Origin: Knoellia aerolata DSM 18566
Lineage (GTDB): Bacteria; Actinomycetota; Actinomycetes; Actinomycetales; Dermatophilaceae
Assembly (NCBI RefSeq): GCF_000768695.1
Contig: NZ_AVPL01000002.1
Location: 146,923 to 210,922 of the forward strand
DNA: 64,000 bases
Direction of reading: 5' to 3'
The notes below the pieces were generated by a model. The model had not been told where the DNA came from. It saw only the letters and a program-made list of their open reading frames with translations, and made no database searches. This document shows, piece after piece, positions 8,172-21,375 of this stretch. The translations under genes were made by a program, and so were the position numbers. Within the stretch, counting starts at the first letter, position 1; every line of letters starts with the position of its first letter.

Positions 8172-8681
8172 ATGGCGATCAGTGACTTCGACCCGCCAGA
8201 GCGCTTCGTCGCGGGCACCGTGGGTCCCCCCGGGGGCCGCACCTTCTTCCTGCAGGCCCGCGGCGGCGGCCGCCTCGTGTCGGTGTCGATCGAGAAGGTC
8301 CAGGTGAGCATCCTCGCCGAGCGCATCTCCGACCTGCTCGACAACGTCGGCGGTCCCGAGGCCTCCGAGGCCGTCGGCGAGCACCACACCGACACCGAGG
8401 CCCTCGAGACCCCCATCGAGGACGAGTTCCGCGTCGACACCGTCAGCCTCGCGTGGGACGAAGGCCGCTCCTCCGTGGTCATCGAGTGCCACGACCGCGA
8501 CCCCGAGGAGGAACCCCCGGTCGACTCGGTGCGCGTCGTCCTCGACCCCACGAGCGCCCGGGCCTTCGCCCGGCGCTGCCTCGCCATCATCGCGGCCGGG
8601 CGCCCGCCCTGCCCCTTCTGCGGCCAGCCACTCGACCCCGACGGCCACATCTGCCCTCGGTCCAACGGCTACAAGCGGTAG
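8172..8681 (+). CDS. DUF3090 family protein with C-terminal zinc ribbon
   Basis: 169 residues. The N-terminal part (FDPPERFVAGTVGPPGGRTF) is characteristic of the actinobacterial DUF3090 family. The C-terminus holds CPFCGQPLDPDGHIC, a likely zinc-binding knuckle. Function is unknown. The stop TAG is three bases from the GTG of the next gene, and the pair is conserved together in actinobacteria as far as I recall, suggesting they act in one process. Confidence 0.88.
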   Translation: MAISDFDPPERFVAGTVGPPGGRTFFLQARGGGRLVSVSIEKVQVSILAERISDLLDNVGGPEASEAVGEHHTDTEALETPIEDEFRVDTVSLAWDEGRSSVVIECHDRDPEEEPPVDSVRVVLDPTSARAFARRCLAIIAAGRPPCPFCGQPLDPDGHICPRSNGYKR

Positions 8682-8684
8682 GTC

Positions 8685-9476
8685 GTGTCCACCGAGGTCG
8701 AGGACCTGCTCGCCCTGGGAGAGGTCGAGCTGCTCGGTCGCATCGTCGACTCGTCCAACGGCGCCGTCCTCGTGCGCGTCACGCACGGGCAGGACTCCCG
8801 CCTCGCGATCCACAAGCCGGTGGCGTTGGAGCGCCCCCTCTGGGACTACCCGGACGGGACGCTGGCGGGACGAGAGCGGGCGGCATACCTCGTCAGCCGG
8901 GCGGGCGGGTTCGACCTCGTGCCGCCCACCGTCATGCACGACGGTCCGTGGGGACCGGCGTCCAGCCAGGAGTGGATCGGCGACCCCGAGACCCCCGTCG
9001 AGCTCGTCGTCGACGTCGTGGCCCCGGGCTCGGTGCCCGACGGGTGGCGCGAGGTCCTGCGTGGCGAGGCCCCCGACGGGGAGGAGGTCGTCGTGGCCCA
9101 CTCCGTCGACCCCGAGGTGCGCACCGCGGCGGTCTTCGACGCCCTCATCAACAACTCCGACCGCAAGGGCGGCCACCTCCTCCGCGTCGGCGGCGGGCTG
9201 TGGGGCGTGGACCACGGCGTCAGCCTCGGGGTCGAGCCGAAGCTGCGGACCGTCCTCTGGGGCTGGGCCGGCGAGGCGCTCCACGCCGACGACGTCACCC
9301 GGCTCGAGCGGGTCCGGGCGGCGCTGCGGGCCGGCGACCTCGTCGCGAGTCTCGCCGGGCTGCTCACGGAGGACGAGATCACCGCCCTGACCCGGCGCGC
9401 CGAGCGGCTCCTCGCCGACCGGCGCCACCCCCTGCCGAGCCCGGGGTGGCCGGCCATCCCGTGGCCGGCGATGTGA
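8685..9476 (+). CDS. SCO1664-family protein, lipid/protein-kinase-like fold
   Basis: 263 residues. The DSRLAIHKPV region could hold the ATP-binding Lys. NNSDRKGGHLLR resembles the catalytic loop of PI3/4-kinase and HipA-like enzymes, and LWGVDHGVSL resembles the metal-binding DHG. The family is known as conserved hypothetical SCO1664. Enzymatic activity is an inference from these motifs. Coupled to the DUF3090 gene (3-base gap) and followed by mshC from its own promoter. Confidence 0.8.
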   Translation: MSTEVEDLLALGEVELLGRIVDSSNGAVLVRVTHGQDSRLAIHKPVALERPLWDYPDGTLAGRERAAYLVSRAGGFDLVPPTVMHDGPWGPASSQEWIGDPETPVELVVDVVAPGSVPDGWREVLRGEAPDGEEVVVAHSVDPEVRTAAVFDALINNSDRKGGHLLRVGGGLWGVDHGVSLGVEPKLRTVLWGWAGEALHADDVTRLERVRAALRAGDLVASLAGLLTEDEITALTRRAERLLADRRHPLPSPGWPAIPWPAM

Positions 9477-9486
9477 GGGCCCGCCG

Positions 9487-9492
9487 TAGGCT
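9487..9492 (+). promoter_or_regulatory. -10 box of mshC
   Basis: TAGGCT six bases before GTG at 9499. No Shine-Dalgarno between, as expected for a leaderless mRNA. Confidence 0.5.
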
Positions 9493-9498
9493 GCGTCA

Positions 9499-10743
9499 GT
9501 GATCTCGTGGCCCACTCCGTTCCTGCCCGCCATCCCGCCCGGCGGAGCCGGCCTCCGACTCCACGACACCAGCACGGGTCGGCTGCGGGAGATCACCCCC
9601 GGACCGGTCGCGCGCCTCTACGTCTGCGGCATCACCCCCTACGACGCGACCCACCTCGGCCACGCCGCCACCTACGTCGCCTTCGACCTCGTGGGCCGGG
9701 TGCTTCGCGACAACGGCCACGAGGTGCACTACACGCAGAACGTCACCGACGTCGACGACCCGCTGCTCGAGCGGGCGGCCCGGGACGGCATCGACTGGCG
9801 TGACCTCGCCGTCGCCGAGGCCGACCTCTACCGCGAGGACATGACGGCCCTGCAGGTCATCCCGCCGCGGGACTACGTCGGCGTGGTCGAGGCCATGCCG
9901 ACCATCGCCGAGCTGGTGCTGCGCACCCTCGCCGGCGGGGCGGCATACGAGGTCCCGAACGACGACGTCGACGGCCCCGACCTCTACGTCGACCTCTCGA
10001 CGGTCACCGGCTTCGGGCAGGTCTCGGGCTGGTCGCGTGAGCAGATGCTCGCCGTCTTCGCCGAGCGCGGGGGAGACCCCGACCGCCCGGGCAAGCGCGA
10101 CCCCCTCGACCCGCTGCTGTGGCGGGCCGCGCGCGTCGGCGAACCGTCGTGGGAGTTCGCGGGGCTGCCCATTGGGCGCCCCGGGTGGCATGTGGAGTGC
10201 ACGGCGATCGCGCTCGACCGCCTCGGCGTCCCGATCGACGTCAACGGTGGCGGCTCCGACCTGATCTTCCCGCACCACGAGATGACCGTCGCGCAGGCGA
10301 GCGCCATCGGGGTACAGGAGTACGCCCACGTCCACACCCATGCCGGGATGGTCGGGCTGGACGGGCACAAGATGAGCAAGTCGCGCGGCAACCTCGTCCT
10401 CGTCTCCGCCTTGCGCGCCGAGGGCGTCGACCCGATGGCGATCCGGCTCGTCCTGCTCGGGCAGCACTACCGCACCGACTGGGACTACACGCCGGACCTG
10501 CTGTCGGCCGCCCAGGCGCGCCTCGATCGGTGGCGCGAGGCGCTGTCGGTCAACACCGCCCCGTCGGCCGACGCGACGGTCGCCGCGATCCGCACTGCCC
10601 TCGCCGACGACCTCGACGCGCCCGCTGCGTTGGCCGCGGTCGACGCGTGGGCCGACCTCACGCTCAGCACCGGCGGGGCCGAGGCGACCGCGCCGGGGCT
10701 GCTCGCCCGCACCCTCGACGCGCTCCTCGGCGTCAAGATCTGA
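9499..10743 (+). CDS. mshC: Mycothiol ligase MshC
   Basis: 414 residues. ATP-dependent ligation of cysteine to GlcN-Ins, the penultimate step of mycothiol synthesis. It is a cysteinyl-tRNA synthetase relative: [16 protein letters not shown] has the zinc Cys and the HIGH-like motif, WHVECTAI has a second zinc Cys, and KMSKSRGN is the KMSKS loop. It is shorter than CysS (no anticodon-binding tail) and has the MshC-specific GITPYDATH and [10 protein letters not shown]. Start GTG follows from the -10 spacing. Converges on the PAC2 gene across a hairpin. Confidence 0.95.
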   Translation: MISWPTPFLPAIPPGGAGLRLHDTSTGRLREITPGPVARLYVCGITPYDATHLGHAATYVAFDLVGRVLRDNGHEVHYTQNVTDVDDPLLERAARDGIDWRDLAVAEADLYREDMTALQVIPPRDYVGVVEAMPTIAELVLRTLAGGAAYEVPNDDVDGPDLYVDLSTVTGFGQVSGWSREQMLAVFAERGGDPDRPGKRDPLDPLLWRAARVGEPSWEFAGLPIGRPGWHVECTAIALDRLGVPIDVNGGGSDLIFPHHEMTVAQASAIGVQEYAHVHTHAGMVGLDGHKMSKSRGNLVLVSALRAEGVDPMAIRLVLLGQHYRTDWDYTPDLLSAAQARLDRWREALSVNTAPSADATVAAIRTALADDLDAPAALAAVDAWADLTLSTGGAEATAPGLLARTLDALLGVKI

Positions 10744-10756
10744 TCGTCGGCCACCG

Positions 10757-10780
10757 CCGGCGGGCCGGCCGCTCCGCCGG
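10757..10780. terminator. Bidirectional hairpin between mshC and PAC2 gene
   Basis: CCGGCGG and CCGCCGG arms with a 10-base loop in the 40-bp gap between two convergent stop codons. There is no U-tract, which is usual for high-GC actinobacteria. Confidence 0.55.
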
Positions 10781-10783
10781 TCG

Positions 10784-11629
10784 TCAGTCCTCGGTGCCGC
10801 GCTTGCGCAGGTAGCGCTCGAACTCCTTGGCGATCGCGTCGCCGCTCGCCTCGGGCAGCTCCGCGGTGTCCTGGGCCTCCTCGAGCGACTCGACGTACTC
10901 GGCCACCTCGGAGTCCTCGGACGCCAGCGCGTCGAGGCCGTTCTCCCAGGCGCGGGCGTCGTCGTCGAGGCTGCCGTGGCCGATCGTCGCGTCGAGGAGG
11001 TCCTCGAGGCGGGTGAGGATGGCCCGGCTGGCCTTGGGTGACGGGGTGTGGTGCGCATAGTGCGGCACGGCAGCCCAGACCGAGATCGAACCGACACCCA
11101 CCTGGACGGCGGCGTCCGCGATGACGCCGACGATGCCCGTCGGTCCCTCGTAGGTGCTCGCCTCGAGGTCGTGCCGGTGGCGGGTGTCCTCGTTGTCGGA
11201 GGTCGCCGTCACCTGGATGGGCCGGGTGTGGGCCACGTCGGCGAGCAGCGCGCCGAGGGTGATGACCATCGTGACGTCGGCGGCCTGCGCGACCTCCATG
11301 AGCTCGATCGCGAAGGCCCGCCAGCGGAACGACGGCTCGACACCCTGCACGAGGATGACGTCGCGGCCGATGGGCGTGTCGGTGGCGACGAGGATGCGGG
11401 TCGTGCGCCAGCTGATCCGGCGCCGACCGCCCTCGGACAGCACCCGTGGACGGTTCACCTGGAAGTCGTAGTAGTCCTCCGGGTCGAGCGCGGCGACGGG
11501 CTCGGCGTCCCAGAGGTCGGCGAGGTGCTCGATGACCCCACTGGCCGCCTCACCGGCGTCGTTCCAGCCCTCGAACGCCAGGATCATCACGGCGTTCTCC
11601 ATCTCGGGCAGGTCGTCGAGCTCGATCAA
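10784..11629 (-). CDS. PAC2-family protein
   Basis: 281 residues. AFEGWNDAGEAASGVIEHL near the N-terminus is the PAC2 (proteasome assembly chaperone 2) hallmark in actinobacteria. A long acidic C-terminal helical tail follows. I chose TTG at 11629 because GAGGAGG lies five bases upstream and homologues begin IELDDLP. Longer frames upstream have no support. The bacterial role is unproven. The presence of a proteasome in the same window is suggestive only. Confidence 0.85.
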   Translation of the reverse strand: MIELDDLPEMENAVMILAFEGWNDAGEAASGVIEHLADLWDAEPVAALDPEDYYDFQVNRPRVLSEGGRRRISWRTTRILVATDTPIGRDVILVQGVEPSFRWRAFAIELMEVAQAADVTMVITLGALLADVAHTRPIQVTATSDNEDTRHRHDLEASTYEGPTGIVGVIADAAVQVGVGSISVWAAVPHYAHHTPSPKASRAILTRLEDLLDATIGHGSLDDDARAWENGLDALASEDSEVAEYVESLEEAQDTAELPEASGDAIAKEFERYLRKRGTED

Positions 11630-11665
11630 CGTGTCCTCCTCGTAGGTCCCGGTCCACCCTATTCG

Positions 11666-11671
11666 TACACT
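11666..11671 (+). promoter_or_regulatory. -10 box of HAD hydrolase gene
   Basis: TACACT six bases before ATG at 11678. Confidence 0.5.
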
Positions 11672-11677
11672 CGCCCC

Positions 11678-12385
11678 ATGACGCTGCCTGCTGCCGTTCT
11701 CTGGGACATGGACGGGACTCTCGTCGACACCGAGCCCTACTGGATCGCTGCGGAGCACGACATCGTCGAGGAGCACGGCGGCGTGTGGTCGGACGAGTAC
11801 GCGCACCAGCTCGTGGGCAACGACCTCATGGTGAGCGCCGAGTTCATCCGCGACAACTCGCCGATCACGTGGGAGCCGGAGCGGATCATCGAGGAGCTGC
11901 TCGTCCGCGTGACGGCGCGGGTCCGCGAGCACGTCCCGTGGCGACCGGGGGCCCGCGAGCTCCTCGCCGCGCTCGTCGAGGCAGGGGTGCCGAACGCCCT
12001 CGTGACGATGTCGTGGCGCTCGCTGGCCGCGGCGGTCGTCGATGCCCTGCCGGAGGGAACCTTCGACGTGCTCGTCACCGGGGACGAGGTCGAGCACGGC
12101 AAGCCCCACCCCGAGCCGTACCACGCCGCCGCGAGGATGCTCGGGGTCGAGGCCCGCGACTGCATCGCGATCGAGGACTCCCCGACGGGGGTCCGGTCGG
12201 CGGTCGCCGCGGGCGTGCCCACGATCGCCGTGCCGCACGTCGTGCCGGTCCCGCTCACCCGCGGGGCGGTCCAGCTGCAGAGCCTGCGCGGGCTCACCCC
12301 GCACGACCTCGTGTCAGTCGTCGCCGACGAGCGCCTCGCCGGTGACCGCCGGGTCGAGCACCAGGCGCCCGGCGTCCGAGGGTAG
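11678..12385 (+). CDS. HAD-family hydrolase (beta-phosphoglucomutase-like)
   Basis: 235 residues. Motif I is DMDGTLVDTEPYW (nucleophile and acid Asp). Motif II is the Thr in LVTMSW, motif III the Lys in HGKPHPEPY, and motif IV IEDSPTGVRSAV. A helical cap follows motif I. Substrate is a small phosphorylated metabolite that cannot be specified. The last 72 bases overlap the 3' end of the convergent nuclease gene, so their mRNAs are complementary there. Confidence 0.9.
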   Translation: MTLPAAVLWDMDGTLVDTEPYWIAAEHDIVEEHGGVWSDEYAHQLVGNDLMVSAEFIRDNSPITWEPERIIEELLVRVTARVREHVPWRPGARELLAALVEAGVPNALVTMSWRSLAAAVVDALPEGTFDVLVTGDEVEHGKPHPEPYHAAARMLGVEARDCIAIEDSPTGVRSAVAAGVPTIAVPHVVPVPLTRGAVQLQSLRGLTPHDLVSVVADERLAGDRRVEHQAPGVRG

Positions 12386-13159
12386 CGGCGGGGGAGTCCC
12401 GCCCCACTCCGGGCACAGGTCGCGGAAGTCGCACCAGTCGCACAGCCTGGACACTCTCGGTCGCCAGTCGCCGGTCTCGCTGGCCCGCACGATGGCGTCC
12501 CAGACCGCCCGGACGTTGCGCTCGAGACCGAGCAGGTCGTGCTCGTCCGGCTCATAGCGGACGATCTCGCCGTTGCCGAGGTAGACGAGCTGGAGCTGCT
12601 TGGGGATGACGCCGCGCTGGCGCCACAGGACGAGCGCGTAGAACTTCATCTGGAACAGCGCCTTGCCCTCGAACGCCTCACGCGGTGACTTGCCGGTCTT
12701 GTAGTCGACGACCCGCATCGCCCCGTCCGGCGCGATGTCGAGCCGGTCGACGTAGCCGCGCAGGGTGAGGCCGTCGACCTCGGTCTCGACGTAGAGCTCG
12801 CGCTCGGCCGGCTCGAGGCGTTGCGGGTCCTCCAGGGTGAACCAGCGCTCGACGAGCAGGCCGGCCGCCTTGAACCAGCCGTCCTCGTCGAGGCTCTCGT
12901 CGTCCTGGATCATCGTCGCGAGCTCGGGGCGGTCCTGGACGAGGCTGGCCCAGCGGGGCTGGAGGAGCGCCAGCGCCGCTGCGGGGGTGCGCTCGGCGGC
13001 CGGCAGCTCGAAGAGGTGCTCGAGGACCTCGTGCACCAGGGTCCCGCGGGCAGCCGCCGGCGACGGCGGACCGTCGAGCTTGTCGATCGTCCGGAACCGG
13101 AACAGCAGCGGACACTGCTTGAAGTCCGCAGCGCGGCTCGGGGACAGGGCGGGAACCAT
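12314..13159 (-). CDS. RecB-family exonuclease with Fe-S cluster (PD-(D/E)XK)
   Basis: 281 residues starting MVPALSPSRAADFKQCPLLF. The nuclease core shows MRVVDYKTGKSPR (D and K of the PD-(D/E)XK site). Four cysteines, one in FKQCP and three in LCDWCDFRDLC near the C-terminus, form the 4Fe-4S staple of AddB/Cas4-like nucleases. A stand-alone family common in actinobacteria, presumably acting in DNA repair. Start ATG follows a -10 (TACGGT) by seven bases. No cas genes are nearby, so it is not a CRISPR Cas4. Confidence 0.9.
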   Translation of the reverse strand: MVPALSPSRAADFKQCPLLFRFRTIDKLDGPPSPAAARGTLVHEVLEHLFELPAAERTPAAALALLQPRWASLVQDRPELATMIQDDESLDEDGWFKAAGLLVERWFTLEDPQRLEPAERELYVETEVDGLTLRGYVDRLDIAPDGAMRVVDYKTGKSPREAFEGKALFQMKFYALVLWRQRGVIPKQLQLVYLGNGEIVRYEPDEHDLLGLERNVRAVWDAIVRASETGDWRPRVSRLCDWCDFRDLCPEWGGTPPPLPSDAGRLVLDPAVTGEALVGDD

Positions 13160-13166
13160 GGGCGTC

Positions 13167-13177
13167 ACCGTATGCCG
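13167..13177 (-). promoter_or_regulatory. -10 box of RecB-like gene, overlapping CGGCATAC motif
   Basis: On the minus strand CGGCATACGGT contains TACGGT, which ends seven bases before ATG at 13159. The recurrent CGGCATAC 8-mer forms the upstream edge of this -10. Confidence 0.45.
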
Positions 13178-13222
13178 TCCCGCCGACACCCTCCGCCCCC
13201 CGCGCCCCCCGCGCCCCCCGCT

Positions 13223-13268
13223 TGCGTCCGCAGCTCTGGTCGACAACCTGACCATCTCTGCGGACGCA
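13223..13268. repeat. Palindromic repeat, copy 1
   Basis: Perfect 10-base arms TGCGTCCGCA/TGCGGACGCA around 26 bases that hold a nested TGGTC/GACCA pair. Followed by a linker containing CGGCATAC. Same outer core as the elements near 23.06, 23.95, 24.0 and 24.8 kb. Confidence 0.7.
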
Positions 13269-13289
13269 CGCACCCGGCATACGGCAGCG

Positions 13290-13339
13290 TCTGCGTCTGC
13301 GTCGATGGTGAGGTTCTCGACCATCCGCGCAGACGCAGA
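13290..13339. repeat. Palindromic repeat, copy 2 (diverged)
   Basis: Twelve-base perfect arms TCTGCGTCTGCG/CGCAGACGCAGA with nested GATGGT/ACCATC. It sits directly after copy 1, joined by a CGGCATACGGCAGCG linker. The arm sequence differs from the main family but the nested layout is the same. Confidence 0.6.
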
Positions 13340-13353
13340 CCAGGCGCCCCGGG

Positions 13354-13401
13354 TTGCGTCAGAGTGAGCGGCTGCTGGAACAGCCGCTCACGCTGACGCA
13401 A
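13354..13401. terminator. Long hairpin containing the MFS gene stop codon
   Basis: Inverted repeat with 21-base arms (13354-13374 and 13381-13401), one mismatch and a 6-base loop. The stop codon of the exporter gene (13388-13390, minus strand) lies inside one arm. Probably a transcription terminator that doubles as the gene's 3' end. Confidence 0.6.
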
Positions 13402-14686
13402 GCGCGGGACGGGGCGCCGGCGTCGGCTGCCCGGTGCTCGGGCGCATGGCACCCCTGAGGCGCCACGCGGCGTACACGGCCAGGACGCTGATCGCGAGGT
13501 GCAGCCCGAGGAAGCCCTGGGCGAACCCGGCACCCAGCAGCGCTCCCGCGACGAGGGGACCCAGCGCCGAGAACGTCGTCTGCAGGGCCCCGAAGATTCC
13601 CAGGGTCTGGCCCACCATGCCGCGCGGGGCCAGGGACGCCGTCAGGGGGCTGAGCACCGGGCTGTACATCGTCTCGCCGACCGCGAAGATCCCGAAGGTC
13701 GTGACGAAGATCGCGGACGCGGCGCCCGGGGCGAGCTGGGCCGACGAGAGGACCAGCCACGAGAGCACCCAGATCGCCCCGACGGCCATGAGCAGGGTGG
13801 GAGGGCTGCGGTGTGCGGTGAGGCGCACGACGATGACCTGGAGGGCCACGATGACGATGGCGTTGACCGCCGCGGCCGTGCCGATGGCAGCGGTGTCGAT
13901 CTCGAGCACGGTGAGGCCGTATGCCGGGAGGCCGGACTCGAACTGCGCGTAGAACCCGAGGGCGAGGGTCACGGTGACCACCGCGGTCCAGCGCAGTGCG
14001 GGGCTCGCGAAGATCAGGCGCAGCGACTCGCGCGGGCTCGCCGGCGCCGCCCCCTCGGTGGAGATGTCGCTGCCGGGGTGGATCCCCGCGCCCCGTCCAG
14101 CCAGCCCGATGACCAGCGACGAGATCGCGAAGCCCGCCGCCGCGGTGACGAACCCGACGTCGAGGCCCTGCGCGTCACGCAGGTCGACGAGGTGGCCGGC
14201 CACGTAGGCGCCGGCCGCCATGCCCAGGGCCTCACCCGTGAACTTGTAGGCGAAGATCCGTCGGCGGTCGGCACTGGCGACCCAGCGCAGCACGAGGACC
14301 TGCTTCGCGGGGACCGCCGCGGTGAGACCGAGCCCGAACACGAACATCCCGGCGAGGAAGCCCGTCGGGGAGTCGGCGAGGACGAGGGCTCCCACCCCGA
14401 CGGCTCCCAGGAGCTGGGAGAGCACCGCCACAGCCACCGGGTCGAAGCGGTCGCTGAGGCGCCCGGCCACGGGCGCGGCGACGAGCGCGCCGACCGAGAA
14501 GAGCGACGACGCGGCCGCGGCGACGAACGCGCCCCACCCTCGGGTGTCGGCGGCATACGCGTACTGGAACGGGAGGACGGCACCCCATCCGAGCATTCCG
14601 AGGGACGAGGCGAGGACGAGCAGCTTGGCGCGCACGGCGAGGTGCACCTTTCCGGTGTGGGGGCGGGGGGCAGCCCCGAACCGCAC
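13388..14686 (-). CDS. MFS transporter next to MarR regulator
   Basis: About 432 residues with some 11-12 hydrophobic segments and a loop GRLSDRFDP typical of MFS motif A. Likely a drug or metabolite exporter. The frame stays open to an ATG at 14761, but those first codons would be read through the operator palindrome TTCGATATCGAA and overlap the promoter. The GTG at 14686 is therefore my choice, with low certainty. Divergent from a MarR gene, the usual arrangement for a repressor-controlled exporter. The last codons and stop form part of a terminator hairpin. Confidence 0.8.
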   Translation of the reverse strand: MRFGAAPRPHTGKVHLAVRAKLLVLASSLGMLGWGAVLPFQYAYAADTRGWGAFVAAAASSLFSVGALVAAPVAGRLSDRFDPVAVAVLSQLLGAVGVGALVLADSPTGFLAGMFVFGLGLTAAVPAKQVLVLRWVASADRRRIFAYKFTGEALGMAAGAYVAGHLVDLRDAQGLDVGFVTAAAGFAISSLVIGLAGRGAGIHPGSDISTEGAAPASPRESLRLIFASPALRWTAVVTVTLALGFYAQFESGLPAYGLTVLEIDTAAIGTAAAVNAIVIVALQVIVVRLTAHRSPPTLLMAVGAIWVLSWLVLSSAQLAPGAASAIFVTTFGIFAVGETMYSPVLSPLTASLAPRGMVGQTLGIFGALQTTFSALGPLVAGALLGAGFAQGFLGLHLAISVLAVYAAWRLRGAMRPSTGQPTPAPRPALASA

Positions 14687-14710
14687 CGGACCGGGACCGA
14701 GAGTGTCGGC

Positions 14711-14767
14711 TTCGATGCCGAAGAATTCGAACCCGAACGTTCGATATCGAAAGGTTAGCATTCGAAG
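14711..14767. promoter_or_regulatory. Candidate MarR operator cluster
   Basis: An AT-richer stretch between the divergent exporter and MarR genes with TTCGATGCCGAA-like, ATTCGAA and a perfect 12-base palindrome TTCGATATCGAA at 14740-14751, followed by another TTCGAA. On the minus strand TAACCT (14752-14757) could be the exporter's -10, placing the palindrome at its transcription start. MarR proteins bind such palindromes. That this MarR does so is inferred. Confidence 0.55.
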
Positions 14768-14776
14768 AAGACATGC

Positions 14777-14782
14777 GACACT
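14777..14782 (+). promoter_or_regulatory. Weak -10 box of marR gene
   Basis: GACACT six bases before ATG at 14789. It departs from TANNNT at the first base but keeps the spacing seen across the window. Confidence 0.3.
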
Positions 14783-14788
14783 CGGGTC

Positions 14789-15298
14789 ATGCCCCGTCGA
14801 CCGAAGACCGCAGCGCAGCAGCACCGCGACGCCGTCGCGGCCTATGTCGCAGCCGGCGGCGAGGAGTCGGTCCAGCGCGTCATCACTGCGCTCTACGGCG
14901 TCACCAAGAAGCTCGACCAGTGGTACGCGCGCCAGCTCGCCGACCTCGACCTCACCCAGGGCGAATGGGCCGTGGTCGCCTCGCTCGCCAAGGCGGGGGA
15001 GTCCTGCCAGACCCCGAGCCAGCTGGCCGAGCTGACGAGCGTGGCTCCGTCGTCGATGACCCACCGGCTCGACAAGATGGCCCAGCGCGGCCTCGTCGAG
15101 CGCCGGCCTGACGCCGACAACCGCACCCGCACCCTCGTCTCGCTCACGCAGGACGGCTGGGACCTGTTCACCCAGTCCATCCGCCAGTCGGACGTCGTCG
15201 AGAGCGACGTCCTGCGAGGGCTCGACGCCGAGGAGCGAGGCGAGCTCGCCCGCCTCCTCGAAGAGGTCATCGCCGAGCTCGACGACGTCGACGCCTGA
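14789..15298 (+). CDS. MarR-family transcriptional regulator
   Basis: 169 residues. Winged-helix domain at about 45-135: LTQGEWAVVASLAKAG, recognition helix region TSVAPSSMTHRLDKMAQRGLVERR, wing DADNRTRTLVSLT. Flanking helices form the dimer interface. It probably represses the divergent MFS exporter and perhaps itself until a ligand binds. Convergent with metH. The stop codon lies in a short hairpin. Confidence 0.92.
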   Translation: MPRRPKTAAQQHRDAVAAYVAAGGEESVQRVITALYGVTKKLDQWYARQLADLDLTQGEWAVVASLAKAGESCQTPSQLAELTSVAPSSMTHRLDKMAQRGLVERRPDADNRTRTLVSLTQDGWDLFTQSIRQSDVVESDVLRGLDAEERGELARLLEEVIAELDDVDA

Positions 15299-15320
15299 GC
15301 GGGCCGGATCGGACCGCTCA
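15296..15320. terminator. Hairpin between marR and metH
   Basis: TGAGCGG/CCGCTCA arms, 11-base loop. The marR stop TGA is the first three bases. Serves either convergent gene. Confidence 0.5.
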
Positions 15321-15343
15321 GGCGGGTCTCAGTCCTCGGGCTG

Positions 15344-19180
<3,837 letters not shown>

Positions 19181-19206
19181 CCGGTCCAGTATGCCGTCGC
19201 GCTTGT

Positions 19207-19212
19207 TAGGGT
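19207..19212 (+). promoter_or_regulatory. -10 box of M50 protease gene
   Basis: TAGGGT six bases before GTG at 19219, in the short gap divergent from metH. Confidence 0.5.
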
Positions 19213-19218
19213 CACGGC

Positions 19219-21341
<2,123 letters not shown>

Positions 21342-21375
21342 CGTGGAGGTGTCAGCCGAGCCGAGGAGGGCCCCG

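Noticed and set aside
7317..9596. Long minus-strand open frame opposite cbiO, DUF3090 and the SCO1664-like gene
   Set aside because: It covers three well-supported genes on the other strand and shows only GC-rich shadow composition.
12314..13159. RecB-like nuclease as a Cas4 of a CRISPR system
   Set aside because: No other cas gene and no array of regularly spaced repeats occurs in the window. Stand-alone RecB-family nucleases are common in actinobacteria.
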